From: Pseudomonas vancouverensis
GTDB taxonomy: Bacteria > Pseudomonadota > Gammaproteobacteria > Pseudomonadales > Pseudomonadaceae
Reading direction: 5' to 3'
Assembly (NCBI RefSeq): GCF_004348895.1
Contig: NZ_RRZK01000024.1
Location: 62,001-126,000 of the forward strand
Length of the DNA: 64,000 nucleotides
Shown: positions 25,991 through 34,645 of the stretch, piece by piece
Numbering within the stretch: the stretch's first letter is position 1
Layout: every line of letters begins with the position of its first letter
The notes under the pieces: generated by a model
The model's database searches: none
What the model was told of the DNA's origin: nothing
The model's input: the letters and a program-made list of their open reading frames with translations, nothing else
Translations under genes and position numbers: made by a program

Positions 25991-27343
25991 ATGACGACTC
26001 GTACCCGTATCCTCACCGGCATCACCACCACCGGCACGCCGCACCTGGGCAACTACGCTGGCGCCATTCGCCCGGCAATCGTTGCCAGTCGTGACAGCAA
26101 TGCCGATTCGTTCTACTTCCTGGCCGACTACCACGCTCTGATCAAGTGCGATGACCCGCTGCGCATCCAGCGCTCGCGTCTGGAAATCGCCGCGACCTGG
26201 CTGGCCGGTGGCCTGGACGTGGACCGCGTGACCTTCTATCGCCAGTCTGACATCCCGGAAATTCCCGAGCTGACCTGGCTGCTGACCTGTGTCGCGGCCA
26301 AGGGCCTGCTGAACCGGGCGCATGCCTACAAGGCGTCGGTGGACAAGAACGTCGAGACCGGCGAAGACCCGGATGCCGGCATCACCATGGGCCTGTACAG
26401 CTACCCGGTACTGATGGCGGCGGACATCCTGATGTTCAACGCGCACAAGGTGCCGGTGGGTCGCGATCAGATCCAGCACGTGGAAATGGCCCGCGACATC
26501 GGCCAGCGCTTCAACCACCTGTTCGGCCAGGGCAAGGAATTCTTCACCATGCCTGAAGCGCTGATCGAGGAAAGCGTCGCCACGCTGCCGGGCCTCGACG
26601 GCCGCAAGATGTCCAAGAGCTACGACAACACCATCCCGTTGTTCAGCAGCGCCAAAGAGATGAAGGACGCGATCTCGCGGATCGTCACCGACTCCCGCGC
26701 CCCGGGTGAAGCCAAGGACCCGGACAATTCGCACCTGTTCACCCTGTTCCAGGCGTTCGCCACCCCGGCACAGGCCGACGAGTTCCGCAGCGAGCTGTTG
26801 CAGGGCCTGGGTTGGGGCGAGGCGAAAAACCGTCTGTTCCAACTGCTGGACAGCGAGTTGGGTGAGTCCCGTGAACGCTACCACCAATTGATCGAGCGTC
26901 CGGCGGACCTGGAAGACATCCTCCAGCACGGTGCGAAAAAGGCCCGTGCCGTCGCCACGCCATTCCTCACTGAACTGCGCGAAGCGGTTGGCCTGCGCTC
27001 TTTTGTCAGCCAGACACAAGTGGCAGCCACCACCAAGAAGAAGGCGGCAAAAGCTGCGCGATTCGTCAGCTTCCGTGAAGACGATAGCTTCCGCTTCCGC
27101 CTGCTCTCGGCCGAAGGCGAACAGCTGCTGTTGTCACGGCATTTTGCCGACGGCAAAACCGCCGGTCAGGTGACCAAGCAACTGCAAGCCGGCCAGCCGC
27201 TGGACGTGCGCAGTGACGCGTTGAGTTTCAGCGTCTGGCTGGAAGGCGAGTGTGTTGCCGACAGCCCGGCCTTCGTCGACAGCGCCGCGCGAGATGCTGC
27301 CATCGAGGCTTTGCAGATCGCCCTGACACCGGTTCAGGAATAA
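25991..27343 (+). CDS. trpS: Tryptophan--tRNA ligase with C-terminal extension
   Basis: A 450-residue class I aminoacyl-tRNA synthetase. The HIGH-equivalent is TPHLGN (16-21) and KMSKS is at 206-210. The catalytic body ends near residue 335, where E. coli TrpS (334) stops. A Lys/Ala linker (TTKKKAAKAA, 348-357) and a separate domain of about 95 residues follow, whose two halves (FRFRLLSAEGEQLLLS and LSFSVWLEGECVADS) look like a tandem beta-rich repeat. Start at 25991. It lies 24 bases after the hydrolase gene, likely co-transcribed, with its own terminator. Confidence 0.95.
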   Translation: MTTRTRILTGITTTGTPHLGNYAGAIRPAIVASRDSNADSFYFLADYHALIKCDDPLRIQRSRLEIAATWLAGGLDVDRVTFYRQSDIPEIPELTWLLTCVAAKGLLNRAHAYKASVDKNVETGEDPDAGITMGLYSYPVLMAADILMFNAHKVPVGRDQIQHVEMARDIGQRFNHLFGQGKEFFTMPEALIEESVATLPGLDGRKMSKSYDNTIPLFSSAKEMKDAISRIVTDSRAPGEAKDPDNSHLFTLFQAFATPAQADEFRSELLQGLGWGEAKNRLFQLLDSELGESRERYHQLIERPADLEDILQHGAKKARAVATPFLTELREAVGLRSFVSQTQVAATTKKKAAKAARFVSFREDDSFRFRLLSAEGEQLLLSRHFADGKTAGQVTKQLQAGQPLDVRSDALSFSVWLEGECVADSPAFVDSAARDAAIEALQIALTPVQE

Positions 27344-27383
27344 ACAACGGGTCGGTCCGACCAAGGGCCGATTGCCATTCCCC

Positions 27384-27415
27384 CGGGCCATCGCTACAGT
27401 GACGGCCCGTTTTTG
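27384..27415 (+). terminator. Terminator of trpS
   Basis: CGGGCC (27384-27389) pairs with GGCCCG (27404-27409) around a partly paired loop, followed by TTTTT. Confidence 0.75.
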
Positions 27416-27433
27416 TTGCCTTGCTAACGAATT

Positions 27434-28528
27434 ATGACGCCCCTAGAACGATATCAAGCTGATCTGAAACGCCCGGAGTTCTTCCACGACGCCGCGCAGG
27501 AAACTGCCGTGCGTCATTTGCAGCGCCTGTACGACGATTTGATCGCGGCCGAGCAAAACAAGCCGGGCCTGCTGGGCAAGCTGTTTGGCAAGAAGGATCA
27601 GGCACCGGTCAAGGGCTTGTACTTCTGGGGCGGCGTTGGTCGCGGCAAGACTTATCTGGTCGACACCTTCTTCGAAGCGTTGCCGTTCAAGGAAAAGTCC
27701 CGTACTCACTTCCACCGCTTCATGAAGCGCGTGCACGAAGAGATGAAGACCCTCGGCGGCGAGAAAAACCCGCTGACCATCATCGCCAAACGCTTCGCCA
27801 CTGAAGCGCGGGTGATCTGCTTCGACGAATTCTTCGTTTCCGACATCACTGACGCCATGATCCTTGGCACGCTGATGGAAGAACTGTTCAAAAACGGCGT
27901 GACCCTGGTGGCCACCTCGAACATCGTGCCCGACGGCCTGTACAAGGACGGCCTGCAACGCGCGCGTTTCCTGCCGGCCATCGCGCTGATCAAGCAGAAC
28001 ACCGAGATCGTCAACGTCGACAGCGGCGTCGACTATCGCCTGCGTCACCTTGAGCAAGCCGAACTGTTCCATTTCCCGCTCGACGAAGCGTCCCACGAAA
28101 GTCTGCGCAAGAGCTTCCGTGCGTTGACCCCGGAATGCACCGCGGCGGTCGAGAACGACGTGCTGATGATCGAGAATCGTGAAATCCGTGCACTGCGCAC
28201 CTGCGACGACGTGGCCTGGTTCGACTTCCGCGAACTGTGCGACGGCCCACGTAGCCAGAACGATTACATCGAACTGGGTAAGATCTTCCACGCCGTGTTG
28301 CTCAGCGGTGTCGAGCAAATGAGCGTCACCACCGACGACATCGCCCGACGCTTCATCAACATGGTCGACGAGTTCTACGACCGTAACGTGAAGCTGATCA
28401 TTTCTGCCGAAGTGGAACTCAAGGACCTGTACACCGGCGGCCGCTTGAACTTCGAGTTCCAGCGCACCCTGAGCCGCTTGCTGGAGATGCAGTCCCACGA
28501 ATTCCTGTCCCGGGCGCACAAGCCTTAA
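27434..28528 (+). CDS. zapE: Cell division ATPase ZapE (AFG1 family)
   Basis: A 364-residue AAA-type ATPase. Walker A is in YFWGGVGRGKTYLVD (about 62-76), Walker B in VICFDEFFVSD (about 131-141), and the sensor segment in TLVATSNIVPDGLY. It begins MTPLERYQADLKRPEF, typical of AFG1/ZapE. ZapE associates with the Z-ring and modulates FtsZ polymers late in division, especially under stress or low oxygen. Normally followed closely by rplM; here 6.2 kb of other genes intervene. Confidence 0.94.
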   Translation: MTPLERYQADLKRPEFFHDAAQETAVRHLQRLYDDLIAAEQNKPGLLGKLFGKKDQAPVKGLYFWGGVGRGKTYLVDTFFEALPFKEKSRTHFHRFMKRVHEEMKTLGGEKNPLTIIAKRFATEARVICFDEFFVSDITDAMILGTLMEELFKNGVTLVATSNIVPDGLYKDGLQRARFLPAIALIKQNTEIVNVDSGVDYRLRHLEQAELFHFPLDEASHESLRKSFRALTPECTAAVENDVLMIENREIRALRTCDDVAWFDFRELCDGPRSQNDYIELGKIFHAVLLSGVEQMSVTTDDIARRFINMVDEFYDRNVKLIISAEVELKDLYTGGRLNFEFQRTLSRLLEMQSHEFLSRAHKP

Positions 28529-28536
28529 GACGGATC

Positions 28537-28571
28537 GAAAAAAACAAGGCCTGCAATTGCAGGCCTTTTTT
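28537..28571. terminator. Terminator between zapE and the convergent membrane-protein gene
   Basis: AAGGCCTGCAATTGCAGGCCTT is a perfect palindrome-like stem flanked by A-run and T-run, so it can act on both strands. Confidence 0.9.
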
Positions 28572-28630
28572 GTGGGTAGGTAAAACGGCTGCACCGGTTT
28601 TGTGACCGGTTTACAGCCGAGGAAGGGGAC

Positions 28631-29830
28631 TCAAGTCGCAATCAGCAAACCGATCAGCGGGATGATCAACAGTGTGCTTGCGGCCATGGACAGGACATTG
28701 CCGATGTAGGCATGCATATCGGTCGGCAATCTTGCGGAAATCGCGCAGGCCAATGGCGGCGCAACCAATGCTCCCAGCCATGCACTCGAGACGATGACCT
28801 GCCAACTGCCTCCGTAGCTCAGCACCGCCGCCGGTACCACTGAGACCAGCGGGACATAGGTGGGGTACCAGCCACGAAGCTTCCATTGGTGACGCCAGAC
28901 CAATACGCCAATGAGCGACGTCAACGCTTGTCCTGCGATCAGTTGTGGCAACAGGCCTGAGCCGTAAGCCGGGCTGAGCGGATTCAAGGTGTAAGCCAGC
29001 AATACGCCCAACAACAAGCCGAGGCTGGCCAGTTCATTGCCACAAAACGGCGCTTCCGAAAAGTCGGCGAGGACCCGGCGCAAGGTCCAGACGACGCCAA
29101 AGTCAGGCGTTTTGCTGGTGTTGGGCGAAGCAATGGAGACCGTCGGCCTGGAGGGCGGGGCGGTTTTCACCAGACCCGGCCAGTATCTGCAAAGCAGGAA
29201 TGCCGCGACGCTGGCAATCGCCATGCCCAGGACATTGCCAATGACCACCGGCAAGGCCAGCGGGTTGCACAGGTAGTTGACGATCAGCAGGCACATCGGT
29301 GTAACCAGTAAGGCGCCGAGGATTGCCCCGTTGATCGCAACCTTCCAGCCACCACCAAACATCAACACCATCGCTGCCGGTAGTGACACAAACGCGGCGA
29401 ATGTCGGCTGCCAGCTATTGCTCGTCACCGTCCAGCCCCAAAGCAGGTTGCTCAGCAACAACCCGAGCAGCGAACTGGTGACGATCCATGGCCATAATCC
29501 GGTGCCATAGGAAATGGCAAAACCTTGCCAGCGTTTCCCGCATCGATTGGCCCAGTAGGCCAGGTAGGCCCCTGCGAGCAGCCCGATCGAAGCGAACTCA
29601 TGCTTGTAGAAGGCCACTTCGCTGATGTCACCCAGTACCCAGCGCAACCAGGCGCTCGGTTCCGGGAGGCTTGAAAGCAGATCGTTGTAACTGGGCCAGT
29701 GGGCTGACCACGTATCGCGGTAGGTGAGTGAGAGCCAGGCAACCAACAGTGTGCCGGCGAACATCAGCAGGATGATCGCCCGGTCCACCGGGTTTTGATT
29801 CGAGCGGTGCTTTTCGATTGAGGTCTGCAT
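28631..29830 (-). CDS. Internally duplicated polytopic membrane protein, unknown function
   Basis: A 399-residue inner-membrane protein with about ten hydrophobic segments. The two halves are clearly related. WVLGDISEVAFYKHEFASIG (about 65-84) matches RVLADFSEAPFCGNELASLG (about 252-271), and each copy is followed by a GLL-P-I/L-I segment, then W-x-PT-(F/Y), a LP/VPAAV/M stretch, GGGWKV / YGGSWQV, a GALL/LVxP segment and a (I)GNVLxMA helix. No known transporter motif. It starts 15 bases after the nitrilase-family gene and must be co-transcribed with it; a substrate or product carrier is a reasonable but unproven guess. Confidence 0.8.
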   Translation of the reverse strand: MQTSIEKHRSNQNPVDRAIILLMFAGTLLVAWLSLTYRDTWSAHWPSYNDLLSSLPEPSAWLRWVLGDISEVAFYKHEFASIGLLAGAYLAYWANRCGKRWQGFAISYGTGLWPWIVTSSLLGLLLSNLLWGWTVTSNSWQPTFAAFVSLPAAMVLMFGGGWKVAINGAILGALLVTPMCLLIVNYLCNPLALPVVIGNVLGMAIASVAAFLLCRYWPGLVKTAPPSRPTVSIASPNTSKTPDFGVVWTLRRVLADFSEAPFCGNELASLGLLLGVLLAYTLNPLSPAYGSGLLPQLIAGQALTSLIGVLVWRHQWKLRGWYPTYVPLVSVVPAAVLSYGGSWQVIVSSAWLGALVAPPLACAISARLPTDMHAYIGNVLSMAASTLLIIPLIGLLIAT

Positions 29831-29845
29831 CGGTCAACCCCCTTA

Positions 29846-30733
29846 TCAGCGTGGCAGACAAGGGTGGCGGGTATAACCGAGCATTGGATCGTACAAGTCG
29901 CCGCGACGATCCCGCTGCAGATCGTTCAGGCTGTTCCAGATAGGTGCACTGCGAGCGCTGGTCAGGTCGATGTCGGCAAACAGGATTTCCTGTTGATCCG
30001 CTGAAGCGACTGCACCGATGGGCCAACCATTGGTGCCGGCGATCAAAGAACAACCCAGGTAACGAGCGTCGCGCTCCTCGCCGATGCGGCTGGCTGCTGC
30101 GATAAACACATTGTTGACGTGAGCGGCGGTCATCGTCAGGTAGGACGCCATGCACTTGCCAGCCTCATCGAACAGGGGCGGAGGCGTCCACACCCAGTTG
30201 TTCAGGCTGCAAATGATGTCGGCGCCCTGCTGGCTGAGGATTCGCGGCACTTCCGGAAACCAGATGTCCCAGCAGATCAGCAAACCGATGCGGCCGATCG
30301 GCGTATCGAACACCGGAAAGCCCAGGTCGCCCGCAGTGAACCAGAGCTTCTCCAGGTTCCACAAATGCGCTTTGCGATACTTGCCGATAAAACCATCAGG
30401 GCCTATCAGAACGGCAGTATTGAACAGCTGCATGCCGTCGCGTTCCGCGAGGCCTGCGACCAAGTAAACGTTGTGTGTGGTGGCGAAATCTACCCAGGTT
30501 TGCGTGCTTGGCCCATTCGGGACCGGTTCCGAATGTTCGAATGCATCCTGTCGATTGCTGAAGAAGTATCCGGTGTTGGAAAGCTCCGGCAGGACGATGA
30601 GGTTCGCGCCGCCGTATACCGCTTCCAGTGCTAGCTCAAGGCCACGGTGCAGATTTCCCTTACGGTTATCCAGGCCGACTTGTGGATCGAATTGCACGAC
30701 TGCTACACGAACAGGGCTGACTGGCTCGCTCAT
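29846..30733 (-). CDS. Carbon-nitrogen hydrolase (nitrilase superfamily amidase)
   Basis: A 295-residue CN-hydrolase with the complete catalytic triad: Glu50 in VLPELSNTGY, Lys121 in KYRKAHLW, Cys154 in LLICWDIWFPE. Length and the strand 'GRIGLLICWD' place it with amidases/carbamoylases (for example N-carbamoyl or R-amidase types), not true nitrilases. Cytoplasmic, no signal peptide. GAGG lies 8 bases before the start. First gene of a two-gene operon with the duplicated membrane protein. Substrate not deducible. Confidence 0.9.
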   Translation of the reverse strand: MSEPVSPVRVAVVQFDPQVGLDNRKGNLHRGLELALEAVYGGANLIVLPELSNTGYFFSNRQDAFEHSEPVPNGPSTQTWVDFATTHNVYLVAGLAERDGMQLFNTAVLIGPDGFIGKYRKAHLWNLEKLWFTAGDLGFPVFDTPIGRIGLLICWDIWFPEVPRILSQQGADIICSLNNWVWTPPPLFDEAGKCMASYLTMTAAHVNNVFIAAASRIGEERDARYLGCSLIAGTNGWPIGAVASADQQEILFADIDLTSARSAPIWNSLNDLQRDRRGDLYDPMLGYTRHPCLPR

Positions 30734-31046
30734 TGGGTGACCTCTTTTTATAGTTATTCACGCTGATTAATGGCGTGCCTATAAAGGGGGGAAATCGTAA
30801 ATGAGCGGAAGTCAGACACTTCCGGTAATGCTGTAGCCTCAATCCCAAGCTGGATGATGGCGAGTTCGATTCAGCGTCTTAAGCTTGCGGTGTAACTGAG
30901 CGGGTCGACTTTGGCTCGAATCTGCACCGCAAGCCCCGTGGGAGCGAGCTTGCTCGCGATGGCGGAGTGTCAGCAAAGTGAATCTTGGCTGACACTCCGC
31001 CATCGCTGGCAGGCCCACTCCCTCAATGGATTCGTGTTATCCCGTT
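30734..31046. other. Intergenic region with REPIN, upstream of the nitrilase operon
   Basis: 313 bases between two minus-strand genes. The left part (30734-30850) is AT-richer and should hold the promoter of the nitrilase operon, though no clear -35/-10 pair was found. The right part is the REPIN listed separately, lying just after the stop codon of the GlxA-type regulator. Confidence 0.6.
30938..31022. repeat. REPIN (paired REP elements forming a long hairpin)
   Basis: A REP head GTGGGAGCGAGCTTGCTCGC is followed by an 18-base arm (30957-30974) that pairs perfectly with 30988-31005 around a 13-base loop; a second, diverged REP in inverse orientation follows. This is the REPIN layout dispersed by RAYT proteins in fluorescent pseudomonads. 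Confidence 0.85.
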
Positions 31047-32042
31047 CTAAGCCGCTTGCTGAAACTGCTGCCGATACTGGTTCGGTGACAGCTCCGTGTG
31101 CTGGCGGAACAGGCGTGCAAAGAAACTCGCGTCGTCGTAACCGACTTCGTAGCTGATGGTCTTGATGCTCTTGCGGCTGCCGGACAGCAGGCCCTTGGCG
31201 GTTTCGATGCGCAGGCGTTGCAGGTAGTGCAGGGGTTTGTCGCCGGTGGCGGTCTGGAAGCGGCGCATGAAATTGCGGATGCTCATGCCATGCTCGCGGG
31301 CGACGTCTTCGAAGCGGAATTTGTCGGCGAAGTGCTCTTCGAGCCAATGCTGGATCTGCAGGATGATCACGTCCTGGTGCAGCTTCTGCCCGCCGAAGCC
31401 GATGCGTCCCGGCGAATAGCTGCGTTGCACTTCGTAGAGGATGTCCCGTGCGACGGCCTGGGACACGTTGGCGCCGCAGAACCGTTCGATCAAGTACACG
31501 TACAGGTCACAGGCCGACGTGGTGCCGCCGGCGCAGTACAGGTTGTCGGCGTCGGTCAGGTGCTTGTCCTGATTAAGCTGGACTTGCGGGTAGCGTTCGG
31601 CAAAGGCGTTGAAGAAGCGCCAGTAGGTGGTGGCTTCCTTACCGTTGAGCAGTCCGGCCTCGGCCAGCCAGAAGACCCCGGTGGCTTCACCACACAAGAC
31701 GGCGCCGCGTGCGTGTTGCTGACGCAGCCAGGGCAGGACCTGTGGATAACGTTTGCTGAGTGCGTCGAAGTCATCCCAGAACGCGGGAATGACGATGACG
31801 TCGGCGTTTTCCAGTGCACCGTCCACCGGCATCATTACGTCGCTGAAGCTGTTCACCGGTTTGCCATCAGGACTGACCAGGCGGGTTTCGAAGGCCGGTG
31901 TCAGGCCCAGGCCCAGTTGTTTGCCGTAGCGCAGGCTGGCGAGGTGGAAGAAATCCTTGGCTTGCATGAGGGTGGAGGCGAAAACCCGGTCGAAGGCCAG
32001 GATGCTGACGCGCCGCAGGGGCGTGGAGGCTTGGTTAGACAT
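31047..32042 (-). CDS. GlxA-family AraC-type transcriptional regulator
   Basis: A 331-residue regulator. The N-terminal DJ-1/PfpI-like domain spans about 10-190, including VIVIPAFWDDFDAL and the nucleophile-elbow region GAVLCGEATGVFWLAEAGLL with a Cys. The C-terminal AraC DNA-binding domain is at about 225-331 (FRFEDVAREHGMSIRNFMRR; the second helix-turn-helix includes ISYEVGYDDASFFARLFRQH). Such regulators usually activate metabolic genes in response to a small molecule. It is divergent from the acyl-CoA dehydrogenase across 146 bases, its likely target. The ribosome site is weak. Confidence 0.9.
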   Translation of the reverse strand: MSNQASTPLRRVSILAFDRVFASTLMQAKDFFHLASLRYGKQLGLGLTPAFETRLVSPDGKPVNSFSDVMMPVDGALENADVIVIPAFWDDFDALSKRYPQVLPWLRQQHARGAVLCGEATGVFWLAEAGLLNGKEATTYWRFFNAFAERYPQVQLNQDKHLTDADNLYCAGGTTSACDLYVYLIERFCGANVSQAVARDILYEVQRSYSPGRIGFGGQKLHQDVIILQIQHWLEEHFADKFRFEDVAREHGMSIRNFMRRFQTATGDKPLHYLQRLRIETAKGLLSGSRKSIKTISYEVGYDDASFFARLFRQHTELSPNQYRQQFQQAA

Positions 32043-32188
32043 AATTCAACTTTATTTTTATAGGGGGAAGTGGTCACCAGACGGCTGGATCGTCTTATTT
32101 TTTGTCGGATGTGTCCAGTGTCCCGTATCGGAAGCGAGGCATAGGCTCTGAAGGTCAACTCCTTCTAAAAACAAAGAAAAGGTGCCGC

Positions 32189-33325
32189 ATGATCCCTAGA
32201 ACCCTGTTCAGTTCCGAGCACGAACTCTTCCGCGACAGCGTGCGAACCTTCCTCGAAAAAGAGGCCGTGCCGTTTCACGCGCAATGGGAGAAACAGGGAT
32301 ACATCGACCGTAAGCTCTGGAACAAGGCGGGGGAGGCCGGGATGCTTTGCTCGCACCTGCCGGAGGAGTACGGCGGGCTGGGGGCGGACTTTCTCTACAG
32401 CGCGGTGGTGATCGAAGAAGTAGGGCGGCTGGGGTTGACCGGCATTGGTTTTTCCCTGCATTCGGACATTGTTGCGCCCTATATCCTGCATTACGGCAGT
32501 GAAGCCTTGAAGCACAAATACCTGCCGAAACTGGTGTCGGGCGAGATGGTTTCGGCGATCGCCATGACCGAGCCTGGCGCCGGCTCCGACCTGCAAGGGG
32601 TGAAGACCACGGCAGTGCTCGATGGCGACGAATACGTAATCAACGGCTCGAAAACCTTCATTACCAATGGCTATCTGGCGGATCTGGTGATTGTCGTCGC
32701 CAAGACCGACCCCAAGGCTGGCGCGAAGGGCACCAGCCTGTTTCTGGTGGAGGCCGGCACGCCCGGTTTCGACAAAGGCAAGCGCCTGGAAAAAGTCGGC
32801 ATGAAGGCCCAGGACACTTCGGAGCTGTTCTTCCAGGACGTGCGCGTACCCAAGGAAAACCTGTTGGGCCAAGCCGGGATGGGCTTTGCCTACCTGATGC
32901 AGGAGCTGCCGCAAGAGCGCCTTACCGTGGCCATCGGTGGCCTGGCATCAGCCGAGGCCGGCTTGCAGTGGACGCTGGATTACACCCGCGATCGCAAGGC
33001 GTTCGGCAAATCGATCGCGGACTTTCAGAACACCCGATTCAAGCTCGCGGAGATGGCGACGGAAATCCAGATCGGCCGGGTCTTTGTCGACCGCTGCCTT
33101 GAGCTGCACCTGCAAGGCAAACTCGACGTGCCGACGGCGGCGATGGCCAAGTACTGGGGCACCGACCTGCAATGCAAGGTACTCGACGAGTGCGTGCAGT
33201 TGCATGGCGGTTACGGTTTCATGTGGGAGTACCCGATTGCACGGGCGTGGGCGGATGCGCGGGTGCAGCGGATCTATGCCGGGACCAATGAAATCATGAA
33301 GGAGATTATTGCGCGCTCGCTGTGA
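32189..33325 (+). CDS. Acyl-CoA dehydrogenase
   Basis: A 378-residue flavoenzyme with the three ACAD domains. The FAD/substrate signature AIAMTEPGAGSDLQGVKTTA lies at about 127-146, and the C-terminal signature is ECVQLHGGYGFMWEYPIARA. The catalytic base is Glu368 in YAGTNEIMKEII. It oxidises an acyl-CoA to the 2-enoyl form and passes electrons to ETF. ATG at 32189 is chosen over 32102 since the conserved N-terminal helix begins there and AAAAGG precedes it. No other beta-oxidation genes are adjacent; the chain type is unknown. Confidence 0.92.
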   Translation: MIPRTLFSSEHELFRDSVRTFLEKEAVPFHAQWEKQGYIDRKLWNKAGEAGMLCSHLPEEYGGLGADFLYSAVVIEEVGRLGLTGIGFSLHSDIVAPYILHYGSEALKHKYLPKLVSGEMVSAIAMTEPGAGSDLQGVKTTAVLDGDEYVINGSKTFITNGYLADLVIVVAKTDPKAGAKGTSLFLVEAGTPGFDKGKRLEKVGMKAQDTSELFFQDVRVPKENLLGQAGMGFAYLMQELPQERLTVAIGGLASAEAGLQWTLDYTRDRKAFGKSIADFQNTRFKLAEMATEIQIGRVFVDRCLELHLQGKLDVPTAAMAKYWGTDLQCKVLDECVQLHGGYGFMWEYPIARAWADARVQRIYAGTNEIMKEIIARSL

Positions 33326-33346
33326 TTTGCACTGACGGTCAGACCG

Positions 33347-33414
33347 TTATCGCCAGCAGGCTGGCTCCCACAGATAAGGCGTAAACCGTGTGGGAGCGAG
33401 CTTGCTCGCGATGA
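33347..33414. repeat. REPIN between acyl-CoA dehydrogenase and Tas-like gene
   Basis: Two inverted REP units of 26 bases: 33347-33372 and 33389-33414. They pair at 22 of 26 positions around a 16-base loop; the right unit carries TGTGGGAGCGAGCTTGCTCG. It lies between convergent genes. Confidence 0.85.
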
Positions 33415-33428
33415 GGCTCATGAATCAA

Positions 33429-34469
33429 TCAAGGCGCCGGATTCGGGTGATCCTTGTGAATCGCTTCGATCCCTTCCAGCACTTCCTCTGACAGCTTCAG
33501 GTCGAAGCTGGCGATGTTGCTCTCCAGCTGCTCCATGGTCGTCGCGCCAATGATGTTGCTGGTGACGAACGGCTGCTGCGTGACGAACGCCAGGGCCATT
33601 TGCGCCGGGTCCAGGCCGTGTTCGCGAGCCAGTGCAACGTAGCGGGTGCAGGCGGCTTCCGACTGTGGGTTGAAGTAGCGGCTGAAGCGGCTGTAGAGGC
33701 TCAGGCGGCCTTTTGGCGGGCGCGCGCCATTGAGGTACTTGCCCGACAGGAAACCGAACGCCAGTGGCGAGTAGGCGAGCAGGCCGCATTGTTCGCGGAT
33801 CGCAATTTCCGCCAGGCCGACTTCGAAGCTGCGGTTGAGCAGGTTGTACGGGTTCTGGATCGACACCGCACGCGGCCAGCCACGGGCTTCAGCCAGGGCC
33901 AGGAAACGCATGGTGCCCCACGGCGTTTCGTTGGACAGGCCGATGTGACGGATCTTGCCGGCGCGCACCTGTTCGTCCAGCGCTTCGAGGGTGTCCTCCA
34001 GCGGGGTCAGGTTGGCTTCGATCTTGTGCTTGTAGCCCAGTTGGCCGAAGAAGTTGGTGCTGCGTTCCGGCCAGTGCAGCTGGTACAGGTCGATGTAGTC
34101 GGTTTGCAGGCGCTTGAGGCTGGCGTCCACGGCTTCGCTGATGTGCTGTCGATTGTGCCGAAGATTGCCGTCGCGGATGTAGTCGATGGTGTTGCCCGGG
34201 CCGGCGATCTTGCTGGCCAGGATCCAGTCGGCACGGTCGCCCCGACTCTTGAAGTAATTGCCGATGTAGCGCTCGGTGGTGGCGTAGGTTTCGGCCTTGG
34301 GCGGCACCGGGTACATTTCCGCGGTGTCGATGAAATTGATCCCGGCGGCCTTGGCCCGCTCAATCTGCGCGAAGGCGTCTGCCTCGCTGTTTTGCTCGCC
34401 CCAGGTCATGGTTCCGAGGCAGATCGCACTCACGTTCAGATTCGTTCGGCCTAGCTGGCGATAGTCCAT
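33429..34469 (-). CDS. NADP(H)-dependent aldo-keto reductase, Tas-like
   Basis: A 346-residue aldo-keto reductase. It starts MDYRQLGRTNLNVSAICLGT and has the Tas-type GTMTWGEQNSEADAF. The catalytic Asp-Tyr pair lies in INFIDTAEMYPVPPKAETY, and the conserved Lys/His positions in LASKI and LYQLHWP. The C-terminal NADPH-binding segment includes VTSNIIGATTMEQLESNI. Reduces aldehydes/ketones; the physiological substrate is unknown. Start 34469 rather than 34493, given the family start and the GGAGC ribosome site. Last gene of the block separating zapE from rplM. Confidence 0.9.
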   Translation of the reverse strand: MDYRQLGRTNLNVSAICLGTMTWGEQNSEADAFAQIERAKAAGINFIDTAEMYPVPPKAETYATTERYIGNYFKSRGDRADWILASKIAGPGNTIDYIRDGNLRHNRQHISEAVDASLKRLQTDYIDLYQLHWPERSTNFFGQLGYKHKIEANLTPLEDTLEALDEQVRAGKIRHIGLSNETPWGTMRFLALAEARGWPRAVSIQNPYNLLNRSFEVGLAEIAIREQCGLLAYSPLAFGFLSGKYLNGARPPKGRLSLYSRFSRYFNPQSEAACTRYVALAREHGLDPAQMALAFVTQQPFVTSNIIGATTMEQLESNIASFDLKLSEEVLEGIEAIHKDHPNPAP

Positions 34470-34645
34470 CGAGGTGCTCCTTGGGCAAAACAATCATAAA
34501 AGCAGGTTGAAATATTTTTCGCAATCTGCATAATTGCGCACCTCTTTCTGCAGTGGAAGTGATGCGCCGCCGCCGAAGAATCTTGCCGTTGAACGGACGC
34601 GCCGACCCGAGCCCCCGAAAGCGTCTGTATCCGGCTGCCTTTGAC

